From: Aliishimia sp963721175
GTDB lineage: Bacteria > Pseudomonadota > Alphaproteobacteria > Rhodobacterales > Rhodobacteraceae
Assembly (NCBI GenBank): GCA_963721175.1
Contig: CAVRIG010000014.1
Coordinates: 310,001 to 374,000 of the forward strand
DNA length: 64,000 nucleotides
Direction of reading: 5' to 3'
This document shows positions 35,932-43,438 of the stretch, one piece after another. Position 1 is the stretch's first letter. Every line of letters starts with the position of its first letter. A program made the position numbers and the translations under genes. The notes under the pieces were generated by a model, which saw nothing but the letters and a program-made list of their open reading frames with translations, was not told the origin of the DNA and made no database searches.

Positions 35932-36390
35932 CTATTCGGTGGCGCATCCGTTCGTGGCGACATCGACGAACTGCCTCGCCATCAGCAGGGACCCATCGTT
36001 CATCTCGGCCACGGCCACAACAAATTGCGGCTCGGACAGGCGAATGCGCGTCGCCACGTGAGGAACGCCAAGCCCCGGTTCGAAGCGGAACGCCATGATC
36101 TCGACGATCGGATTGCGTGGAGCGAAGAGGCGGACGTCGCGCACGTGGTCCTCCGCCGTCATGGCCGTGTCGATTTCGAGACTCAACGGAACGGTCGACC
36201 CATTCGGAAAGACCGCTGGAAGATCGAGACGAAGCCGATCCGAATCCATCGCCGCGCGGCCGAGGATGTTTTCGACGGCGTCCATACCGTCGTCTTGCGC
36301 GCGTGCCGTACCTGCGGGAAACACGCCGCCGAAGATCAGAACGATACCTGCAGACCCGAAATCCAATAGAAGGCGGCGCGTCACTGGCAT
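35932..36390 (-). CDS. soxY: SoxY-like sulfur carrier with non-canonical C-terminal arm
   Basis: This 152-residue protein has a Tat signal (TRRLLLDFGSAGIVLIFG). The SoxY beta-sandwich is recognisable from LRLDLPAVFPNGSTVPLSLE and the VRDVRLFAPRNPIVEIMAF segment. The carrier arm ends NGCATE: a single Cys is four residues from the end instead of third from the end within the canonical GGCGG. The reading was checked base by base and the stop is TAG. The changed arm should alter how partner enzymes reach the cysteine. ATG at 36390 was chosen over upstream in-frame codons because GAGGGAG precedes it. Confidence 0.85.
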   Translation of the reverse strand: MPVTRRLLLDFGSAGIVLIFGGVFPAGTARAQDDGMDAVENILGRAAMDSDRLRLDLPAVFPNGSTVPLSLEIDTAMTAEDHVRDVRLFAPRNPIVEIMAFRFEPGLGVPHVATRIRLSEPQFVVAVAEMNDGSLLMARQFVDVATNGCATE

Positions 36391-36768
36391 TCCCGTCTCC
36401 CTCTCGCGGACGCATTTCAATTCTTTTCCTTGAGAAAGGCTATCCGGTGCGCCTGCGGCAGGCAAGAAATATGCGCGGGCTTCGACTTTGTTTCTGCGCG
36501 AGAGTAATTGCGCGCAGGGCTTTCCCGAATAATTCGGAAGTATGCTGCAGGTGCAAAATACCCGAATTCATTTTCAGGCTTGACGCGGATCCAAGGATTG
36601 CGGCAGTGTAAACTAAACCTGACAGTCGGGGGATCAACCCCAAATCCTTCCTCTGGCGCGGTCTGGATGGAGGGTATGATCTGTGCCCAGTTTTCTTCAA
36701 GAAATGTTGGTTATCCGAAACGCCGAAACAAGTCGCCCAGCGACTGGCTGTTCGGTCGAGCGGTCGCT
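36391..36768. promoter_or_regulatory. Divergent promoter region between soxY and the triheme cytochrome
   Basis: These 378 bases serve soxYZ-fccB on one side and the cytochrome pair on the other. They hold short dyads TGCGCG/CGCGCA (36495-36516) and CCGAA-TAA-TTCGG (36525-36537), TTGACG at 36580-36585, and CTGACAGT at 36619-36626. The cytochrome frame stays open from 36508, so a longer N-terminus cannot be excluded, but the signal peptide starts only after 36769. Confidence 0.45.
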
Positions 36769-38433
36769 ATGACACGGCGGTCGGGCAGCTTCCGACTGGC
36801 GGTCATCGGGGCCTGTGCTCTGAGCATGCACATCGTGTCCTCGGTGGCGGCGCAGGACGCGAAACCCGAAGGATCGGACGACCAGGTGAGCGCCGTTCTT
36901 CGCAACGACATCGGTCAGCTCAAGTGGGTGACGATGGAGCCCACCGATTACTCTCCTCTCGAAGCCGAAGGTCGCCGCCTCTACCTCGAGAGTGGCTGTG
37001 CGTACTGCCATTCGCAGCATCAGCATCCGGTTGAAAGCGAGGTTCGCCCGTGGGGTCACATCAGTGCGGACAGGCAGCGGTGGGGACCCGAGAGCGAACC
37101 CGGAGAATATGCGTTCGACATCCCACCGTCCTTCGGCGCCAAGGGCATCGCGCCCGATCTTTCGCGGACCGGCCTGAAATACGGCGACGAATGGCACTGG
37201 GCGCATTTCTGGAACCCGCCCATGGTGAAACCCGGGTCGATCATGGGGGGATTTTCCGGGTATTTCGAAAAGGCCGCCGAGCCGATCGCAATCGTCGACG
37301 GGCCCCTCGGCCCGAGCCTCGACGCGACGCCGAAAACGGAGGAGCTGTTCGATTTTTCCAGCGAGACCGTCGTGCAGCTGACGCCCAATGGCGAAGGACT
37401 GATCTTCGTGCCGGCCTCCGCGCGGGGCAAGCACCCGGTGATCTGGACGCCCAACGACGAGTTCGATGGCGACGCTGTGACGCTCGCCGTGGAGACGGAC
37501 GAAGTCGCCGCCTTGACGGCCTATGTCCAGAAACTCGGGATGAACCGCGGGATGTGGCGCGAGTTCTACACCTCGCCGGTCACCGACGTTGCCACGACCG
37601 ACGTGCTCCAGGAACGGTCCGACGAGATCGTCGCTCGCGGCAAGGACGTCTACGAGCGGAACTGCATCGGGTGCCACGGCGAAAAGGGTGACGGAAACGG
37701 GCCGGCCGCCGCGTTCATGACGAAACAGCGCCCGCGAAACTTCACGTTCGGCGTGTTCAAGTTCAAGCACACCGACGGCCCGCTGCCCACCGATGTCGAT
37801 CTTCTGCGGACGATCACGCGCGGCGTCCGGGGCTCCGCGATGCCGGCCTGGCTCGACCTGCCCCTCGATGATCGTCTGGCGGTGATTCAGTACATCAAGT
37901 ACGAACTCGCGGCAGATCTGTTCGACCCCTCGAACCCCTACCTCTACTTCGTCGAGGAGCCACTGGGGAACCTTCTGGAAATCGGAGCGCCGCCGTCGCC
38001 TTCGAAAGAGCTGGTCGCGCGCGGAAACGAGATCTGGCTCCAGGCCAAGTGTTGGGAGTGTCACGGCGAAACCGGGAAGGGCGACGGGGAGAAGGCTGCG
38101 GGGCTCAGGGACGACTGGGGCTTTACGATCATTCCGGCGAACCTGACGCGCGGATTGTTCAAGTCCGGTCCAACGGTCTCCGACATATACCGCACCATTT
38201 CCGTGGGGCTCAGCGGAACGCCGATGCCAGCCTTCAAGAACGCGTTTCCGGATGAAGACCGATGGGCTCTGGCCTATTACATCCTGTCGCTCTCCGCCTA
38301 TTCCGATCCCCTCACGGGGGATCCGCTGCCGATTTCCGATGCCGATCGCGAAGCCTTGAACGACCCTGAACTGCAAACCTCTGGTCCCGACGAGGCCTAC
38401 GACCTCCAGAGCAGCTCGGCTTCGGGCCTATGA
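36769..38433 (+). CDS. CcoO-like cytochrome fused to two class I haem domains (triheme)
   Basis: The protein has 554 residues with an N-terminal signal or anchor (LAVIGACALSMHIVSSVAAQ). Region 1 resembles the haem domain of cbb3 oxidase subunit CcoO/FixO: GRRLYLESGCAYCHSQ, then APDLSRTGLKYGDEWHWAHF and the possible Met ligand in PGSIMGGF. Two more haem domains follow with CIGCHGEKGDGNG (about residue 298) and CWECHGETGKGDGE (about residue 429). No CcoN or other oxidase subunit I is in the window, so this is probably an electron-transfer protein and not an oxidase subunit. The stop overlaps the next start (ATGA), tying it to the tetraheme cytochrome. Confidence 0.85.
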   Translation: MTRRSGSFRLAVIGACALSMHIVSSVAAQDAKPEGSDDQVSAVLRNDIGQLKWVTMEPTDYSPLEAEGRRLYLESGCAYCHSQHQHPVESEVRPWGHISADRQRWGPESEPGEYAFDIPPSFGAKGIAPDLSRTGLKYGDEWHWAHFWNPPMVKPGSIMGGFSGYFEKAAEPIAIVDGPLGPSLDATPKTEELFDFSSETVVQLTPNGEGLIFVPASARGKHPVIWTPNDEFDGDAVTLAVETDEVAALTAYVQKLGMNRGMWREFYTSPVTDVATTDVLQERSDEIVARGKDVYERNCIGCHGEKGDGNGPAAAFMTKQRPRNFTFGVFKFKHTDGPLPTDVDLLRTITRGVRGSAMPAWLDLPLDDRLAVIQYIKYELAADLFDPSNPYLYFVEEPLGNLLEIGAPPSPSKELVARGNEIWLQAKCWECHGETGKGDGEKAAGLRDDWGFTIIPANLTRGLFKSGPTVSDIYRTISVGLSGTPMPAFKNAFPDEDRWALAYYILSLSAYSDPLTGDPLPISDADREALNDPELQTSGPDEAYDLQSSSASGL

Positions 38434-39518
38434 GGGTCCTGATCGCAGGGGTACTGCTAGCCGTGGTCGCGATGTTCACCGTTGCCTATCTGGCGCAAAA
38501 CCCGACCAATGTCGGAAGCCAGGTCGGGCCGCGCGGAACCGGGCTTTCTGTCATCTACGACCCGGGCACGATGCAGAGCCTGGCGATGGCCAACATCGTG
38601 CCCATTTCGGTTCCCTACCCCGGCGATGAAGGTGACAAGGCCGGTGACGTCTACGAGAACCTCAAAGTCCTCGGCGACCTGAGTACAGGCGAGTTCACCC
38701 GGCTGATGGTCAACATGACCACGTGGGTGGCGCCGGAGGATGGCTGCGCAACCTGCCACAACGTCGCCGATTTCGCCGAGGACTCGCTCTATACCAAGGT
38801 CGTCGCACGGCGCATGCTGGAGATGGTTCTCCACATCAACTCCGACTGGTCCGATCATGTCGCTGAAACCGGTGTGACCTGCTACACGTGCCACCGTGGC
38901 CAGCTCGTGCCGCCGAATGTCTGGTTCAACGACCCCGGCCCCAAGATGGCCAGCGGGCTGCCCCAGAAAGTCGCCGACCAGAACCACCCCGCCCGAACGG
39001 TCGGAATGTCGTCGCTGCCGCGCGATCCGTTGTCGCGGTTCCTGGAAGGCGACGCGGATATCCGCGTCCAGACCGACGTGTCCCGCCTGCCCAACGAACT
39101 CGGGAAGTCCATCAAGCTGGCCGAGAACACGCACGGTCTCATGGTTCACATGTCGAAGTCCCTTGGCGTGAATTGCCACTTCTGCCACAACACCCGGTCG
39201 TTCAGCGATTGGACACAGAGTCCGCCGCAACGGAAGACGGCCTGGTACGGCATCCGGATGGTGCGCGACCTGAACAACAACTATCTCAATCCGCTGAAGT
39301 CCGTGTTCCCGGCCGAACGTCTGGGCGAGGCCATGGGGGATTCGCCGAAGCTCACGTGCTCCACGTGCCACAACGGGGCGTCCAAGCCGCTCTTTGGTCA
39401 GTCCATGTTGCCGGCGTTTCCGAACTTCAAAGGCGTCCCGCCGGAAGACGCGGGCGGCACGAGCGGAACCGCGCAGGCAATATCGTCCGTGCTCTTCGAG
39501 GAGCCGCCGTGGAAATGA
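38430..39518 (+). CDS. PufC-like tetraheme cytochrome (photosynthetic reaction-centre cytochrome subunit family)
   Basis: The protein has 362 residues with an N-terminal membrane anchor. Four haem sites, CATCH, CYTCH, CHFCH and CSTCH, occur at about residues 107, 151, 248 and 309. The PufC framework is clear: VLGDLSTGEFTRLMVNMTTW before haem 1, RRMLEMVLHINSDW, TGVTCYTCHRGQLVPPNVW, and AWYGIRMVRDLNNNYLNPL before haem 4, with Met residues placed as axial ligands. PufC normally sits at the end of pufBALMC and reduces the special pair. No puf, puh, bch or crt gene is in the window. Here it is translationally coupled to the triheme cytochrome. Confidence 0.85.
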   Translation: MRVLIAGVLLAVVAMFTVAYLAQNPTNVGSQVGPRGTGLSVIYDPGTMQSLAMANIVPISVPYPGDEGDKAGDVYENLKVLGDLSTGEFTRLMVNMTTWVAPEDGCATCHNVADFAEDSLYTKVVARRMLEMVLHINSDWSDHVAETGVTCYTCHRGQLVPPNVWFNDPGPKMASGLPQKVADQNHPARTVGMSSLPRDPLSRFLEGDADIRVQTDVSRLPNELGKSIKLAENTHGLMVHMSKSLGVNCHFCHNTRSFSDWTQSPPQRKTAWYGIRMVRDLNNNYLNPLKSVFPAERLGEAMGDSPKLTCSTCHNGASKPLFGQSMLPAFPNFKGVPPEDAGGTSGTAQAISSVLFEEPPWK

Positions 39519-39617
39519 CCAGGTTGCCTGCTACACTCCGGCGACATTGCAGCTTCGGTTGATCTCCGCTGAGGGGAGCACTATGGCGGGCGCTATGGAC
39601 GTGGAAAGGCCCGGCAC

Positions 39618-41024
39618 GTGACGCTGCCCGATGCTGCCAGAAACCTGCCATCCGCCGAGGATCTGCCGGCCGCGCCGGAACCGAGCAGGAATTTCAGCGA
39701 TGAACTGGCGCAGGCTGCCGTGCTGGTCATCGATGACGAGCCGGGCATGCGCAACTTTCTCTACAAGGTGCTGACCGGCAATTGCGCCAAGGTCCACGTG
39801 ATGGCGGACACGCGCGATGCCTCGCGCCACCTGGACGAGAACACCTACGACGTGATCGTCCTCGACAACATCATGCCCGACAAGACCGGGCTCCAATGGC
39901 TGGCCGAGCAACGCCAGATCGGCCTTTTCAGCGATGCGATCCTGATCACCGCGCATGCCGATCTGGACACGGCGATCCAGGCGATTCGCGCCGGCGCAAG
40001 CGATTTTCTCCTGAAGCCCTTCCGTTCCAATCAGGTGTTGAACGCGATTGCCCGCAGCCTGGAACGGGCGCGTCTGCGGCGTCAGAATTCGGTGTTGCGC
40101 CACGAGCTCGAGGTCGGCAAGGACATCCTCAAGCACCGGAACGCGCTGCTGGGCACGTCGGACGAGATACAGAAGGCGCGCCAGGCGATCGACCGGGCCG
40201 CGACATCGCACGCCAACGTGGTCTTTCGCGGTGAAGTCGGGTCCGGCAAGCAGGTGGCGGCGCGGATGCTGCATGCCGCATCGCCACGCGCAGTACATCC
40301 CTTCGTCTGGTTGCAATGCTACGGCATGACCGAGCGGACGTTTCAGGAACGCTTGTTCGGACAGCTGGGGGCGGAAGCCGACGGCTCGGTATACGGGCAC
40401 GAAGGCATCTTGCTCAGTGCGGCGGGGGGCACCTTGTATCTCGAGGACGTGGAGATGCTGTCCGCTGAGTGCCAGAACATCCTGGCCGAACTGATCAGCA
40501 CGGGCCGTTTCAGTCCCCTGGGCGCCCGCCGCAGCCTGCGATTCGACATGCGGATCATCAGCTCCACGACCCGCCCTCTCGGAGGCATCGCCGCGGAACG
40601 AGTGTTTCGAGCCGACCTCTTCTACCTGCTGACCGTGGTCGAGATCGTCCTGCCGCCGCTGCGGCAAAGAACGGCCGACATCATCGAGCTCACGACCTAC
40701 TTTTCCGGAAAACTGTCGCAGCGGATGGGCACGGGCATCCCCGACTTCTCGCCGATGGCCCGGCGACGGTTCCTGGCTCACGACTGGCCGGGCAACGTCA
40801 TGGAATTGCGCAACACCGTGGAGCGTGCCCTGATCCACGGCGATTTCGAGGCGGCCCTGGGCACAAGCGCCACGCAGTTCGACATCGAGGATCTCGCCGC
40901 GGTCGAACGTCGACACATCCTGGCGGTGCTGGACGCCTGTGACGGCAACCGGGCAGAGGCGGCCAGGCGGCTCGGCGTGGCACGCAAGACCATCGACCGA
41001 AAATGTCGATCCTGGGCCCTGTGA
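39618..41024 (+). CDS. NtrC-type response regulator without GAFTGA
   Basis: This 468-residue protein starts at a GTG. The receiver domain covers about 33-150 (VLVIDDEPGMRNFLYKVL, phosphoacceptor Asp in DVIVLDNIMPDKTGL, Lys in DFLLKPF). The AAA+ domain has a degenerate Walker A, GEVGSGKQVAARMLH, and Walker B reads GGTLYLEDVEML. The GAFTGA loop that contacts sigma54 is replaced by GAEADGSVYGHEGI. A Fis-type helix-turn-helix closes the protein (NRAEAARRLGVARKTIDRK). It is therefore unlikely to activate sigma54 promoters and may act with sigma70, like the NtrC of Rhodobacter capsulatus. It is 4 bases upstream of its kinase. Confidence 0.88.
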   Translation: MTLPDAARNLPSAEDLPAAPEPSRNFSDELAQAAVLVIDDEPGMRNFLYKVLTGNCAKVHVMADTRDASRHLDENTYDVIVLDNIMPDKTGLQWLAEQRQIGLFSDAILITAHADLDTAIQAIRAGASDFLLKPFRSNQVLNAIARSLERARLRRQNSVLRHELEVGKDILKHRNALLGTSDEIQKARQAIDRAATSHANVVFRGEVGSGKQVAARMLHAASPRAVHPFVWLQCYGMTERTFQERLFGQLGAEADGSVYGHEGILLSAAGGTLYLEDVEMLSAECQNILAELISTGRFSPLGARRSLRFDMRIISSTTRPLGGIAAERVFRADLFYLLTVVEIVLPPLRQRTADIIELTTYFSGKLSQRMGTGIPDFSPMARRRFLAHDWPGNVMELRNTVERALIHGDFEAALGTSATQFDIEDLAAVERRHILAVLDACDGNRAEAARRLGVARKTIDRKCRSWAL

Positions 41025-41028
41025 CCTG

Positions 41029-42978
41029 ATGCATTCGGTCCGGCTGCGGTTGCTGGCCATTGCGTTGCTGCCGCTGATCGTGTTGCTCCCGCTTCTGCTC
41101 GGCGTGACGATGCTGCGCTGGATCGACAAGTACGATGACTTGCTGATCGCGAAGGTGGCAAGCGACCTGCGCGTGGCGGAGCAGTATTTCGAGCAGATCA
41201 AGGCGACGCAGGCCGCCGAGGTGGCGGCGATGGCGCTCTCGGTGGACTTCGGCAAGGCGCGATCGCGCGGCGATCCCGCGCTCGACAGGTTCATCGAACG
41301 CAAGCGTGCCGATCTTGGTCTGGATTTTCTGGCCTGGGGCGCTCTGTCCTATGCGGCTTGGCCGCAGGCCGCGCATGACGTGGCGCTGGCCGCCACGCCG
41401 GATGAACCCAGTGCGAGCCTGGTCCTGCTGAGCGCTGCGGAGCTCGCGGCCATATCGCCCGCCCTGGCCGACCGCGCCGCAATTCCCCTGGTCCCGACCG
41501 CGGCCGCGCGGCCGATTTTGCGCGGTACGGAGCGACGCGGCATGTTCATCATGGTGGCGCACCGCTCCGCCGACAGCGACGATGTATTGGTCGGCGGTCG
41601 CCTTCTGAACCGCAATCTCGACGTGATCGACACCATGAACGCGCTCGTCTATCGCGACGAGGCCGGTGAGGTGTCGCAGACCGGAACGACGACCCTGTTC
41701 CTCGAGGACGTCCGCATCTCGACGAATGTAAGGCTCTTCGAAGGATCGCGCGCGCTCGGGACGCGGGTGTCCGAGGCCGTCTGGCGGCGTGTCATGGAGA
41801 ACGGTCAGACCTGGCTCGATCGGGCCTTCGTCGTCAACGACTGGTACATTTCGGGCTACGTTCCGCTGGCCGACATTTCCGGCAACCGGATCGGCATGCT
41901 CTACACAGGGTTCCTCGAGGCGCCATTCACCGCGCAGCGAAACACGACCATCGTCACGCTCATCCTGGCGTTCCTCACGGTGATCGGACTGTCGGTGCCG
42001 CTCTTCCTGCTGCTCGCCAGAGGCATCTTCGCGCCGCTGGAACAGATGACGGCCACCATGGCGCGCGCTGAGGACGGTGCGCTCTCTGCGCGGATCGGCC
42101 CCGTTTCCGGCAACGACGAGATCGGCGTGGTAGCCCGGCATCTCGACCGCCTTCTTGACCAGGTGGAGGAGCGCGATGCCGCCTTGCGCGACTATGCCAA
42201 CAACCTCAATGAACTGGTGGAACAGCGAACCGAGGAGTTGCAGGAAGCCAACCGCAAGCTGGAGGCCACCTTCGCGCAATTGGTGATGTCCGAGAAGCTC
42301 GCGTCGGTGGGCGAGATCACGGCAGGCGTGGCCCACGAGATCAACAATCCGGTGGCGATCATCCAAGGCAACCTCGAGGTCATCCGGATGCGGCTAACGC
42401 CCGAGCAGAGGGCGGAATTCAAGGGCGAGCTGGATTTCATCGACGCACAGACGCACCGCATCAATATCATCGTGGGCAAGCTGCTGAACTTCACCCGGCC
42501 AGACGAGATGTCGGACATGATGACCCGGGTCGACGCGGCCAAGGCGGTCGATGACGCGTTGCTGCTGGTGGCGCCTGATCTGCGCAAGAACGGGATCGAC
42601 ACGCGCGTGGAACACGAGCCCGGCCCTCCGTTCTCGGTTGTCGAGACCGAGTTGCAGCAGGTGATGGTCAACCTCGTGATCAACGCAACCCAAGCCATGG
42701 GCGCGGGAGGAACCCTGACGATCCGGACGCGGCCGTCCGCGCGGGATGGCATGCCAGGCACCGAGATCGAGGTCGCGGACACGGGCCCTGGTATTCCGCC
42801 CGACAAGATCGACAACATCTTCGACCCCTTCATGACGACCAGGCTCGGATCGGGGTCCGGACTGGGCCTGTCGATCAGCCAGGCGCTGGTGACGCGAGTC
42901 GGCGGGTTGATCAGCGTCTGCAGTGTCTTGGGCGAAGGCGCCACGTTTTCAGTGTGGTTTCCGGCCGCGGACAATTAG
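41029..42978 (+). CDS. Cache-type sensor histidine kinase
   Basis: This 649-residue membrane kinase has a first helix at about 7-27 (LLAIALLPLIVLLPLLLGV), a periplasmic sensor of about 250 residues of the Cache kind (including ADISGNRIGMLYTGF near its end), a second helix (TLILAFLTVIGLSVPLFLLL), then HAMP, a coiled coil (LNELVEQRTEELQEANRKLE), HisKA with the phosphorylated His in GVAHEINNPVAII, and an HATPase domain (VINATQAM, DTGPGIPPDKIDNIFDPF, GSGSGLGLSI). It forms a pair with the regulator upstream. The signal is probably a small periplasmic molecule relevant to the redox island or to the ABC importer that follows. Confidence 0.9.
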   Translation: MHSVRLRLLAIALLPLIVLLPLLLGVTMLRWIDKYDDLLIAKVASDLRVAEQYFEQIKATQAAEVAAMALSVDFGKARSRGDPALDRFIERKRADLGLDFLAWGALSYAAWPQAAHDVALAATPDEPSASLVLLSAAELAAISPALADRAAIPLVPTAAARPILRGTERRGMFIMVAHRSADSDDVLVGGRLLNRNLDVIDTMNALVYRDEAGEVSQTGTTTLFLEDVRISTNVRLFEGSRALGTRVSEAVWRRVMENGQTWLDRAFVVNDWYISGYVPLADISGNRIGMLYTGFLEAPFTAQRNTTIVTLILAFLTVIGLSVPLFLLLARGIFAPLEQMTATMARAEDGALSARIGPVSGNDEIGVVARHLDRLLDQVEERDAALRDYANNLNELVEQRTEELQEANRKLEATFAQLVMSEKLASVGEITAGVAHEINNPVAIIQGNLEVIRMRLTPEQRAEFKGELDFIDAQTHRINIIVGKLLNFTRPDEMSDMMTRVDAAKAVDDALLLVAPDLRKNGIDTRVEHEPGPPFSVVETELQQVMVNLVINATQAMGAGGTLTIRTRPSARDGMPGTEIEVADTGPGIPPDKIDNIFDPFMTTRLGSGSGLGLSISQALVTRVGGLISVCSVLGEGATFSVWFPAADN

Positions 42979-43438
42979 TCCGACCGTCGGCGCAATTTGA
43001 CGCAAGAAGTGGACATTTTGTCCCTGTCCGTATCGTCAAATCACCACTTGCCAGGACTTTCTGGCCTTTCTGCAATGCGGCTAGACTCATCTATCCATCT
43101 GATTTAAAACATAAAATCGTTTGACAGTCCGCAAAAATCGAAATTACGAATATCGCAGCGGGGAGTTTGTGCCGACGTGTCGCTCAAAGCTGTCGGACAG
43201 AATGGGGGAAATTTGACAGGAATTGCGGGGCGTCCGTTTGCTGATGACAGCTCGCCACAACGCTATCCACAGGCAGGATGACGCATGAAATTCCGTGGGC
43301 AAAATCTGGCATTCTGAAAACCGAGAAGTACCGGATCGGCGACCGGACAATAGAGGATGACCGGCCGGCGGCGCGGGAAAACAATCACAAATACTCGCAC
43401 CTAATCGAGACATGAACAACCAAGGGAGGAACTAAGAA
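42979..43438 (+). promoter_or_regulatory. 460-bp intergenic region with nested dyads and repeated TTTGAC motifs
   Basis: Between kinase and importer lies an outer inverted repeat ATTTGACG (42995-43002) and CGTCAAAT (43034-43041) that encloses a smaller one, GGACA-TTT-TGTCC (43011-43023). Further TTTGAC copies occur at 43120-43125 (as TTTGACAGT) and near 43215 (TTTGACAGG). TTGACA at 43121 with a weak -10 about 17 bases on could be a promoter. The downstream gene has GGGAGGA before its ATG. No gene is convincing here. Confidence 0.45.

Noticed and set aside
38430..39518. Evidence for a photosynthesis gene cluster
   Set aside because: Only the PufC-like cytochrome is present; no reaction-centre, pigment or carotenoid genes occur in the window.
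31393..43438. Sigma54 (-24/-12) promoters as targets of the NtrC-type regulator
   Set aside because: No GG-N10-GC element of good quality was found in the intergenic regions at 31.4, 36.5 and 43.0 kb, and the regulator lacks GAFTGA.
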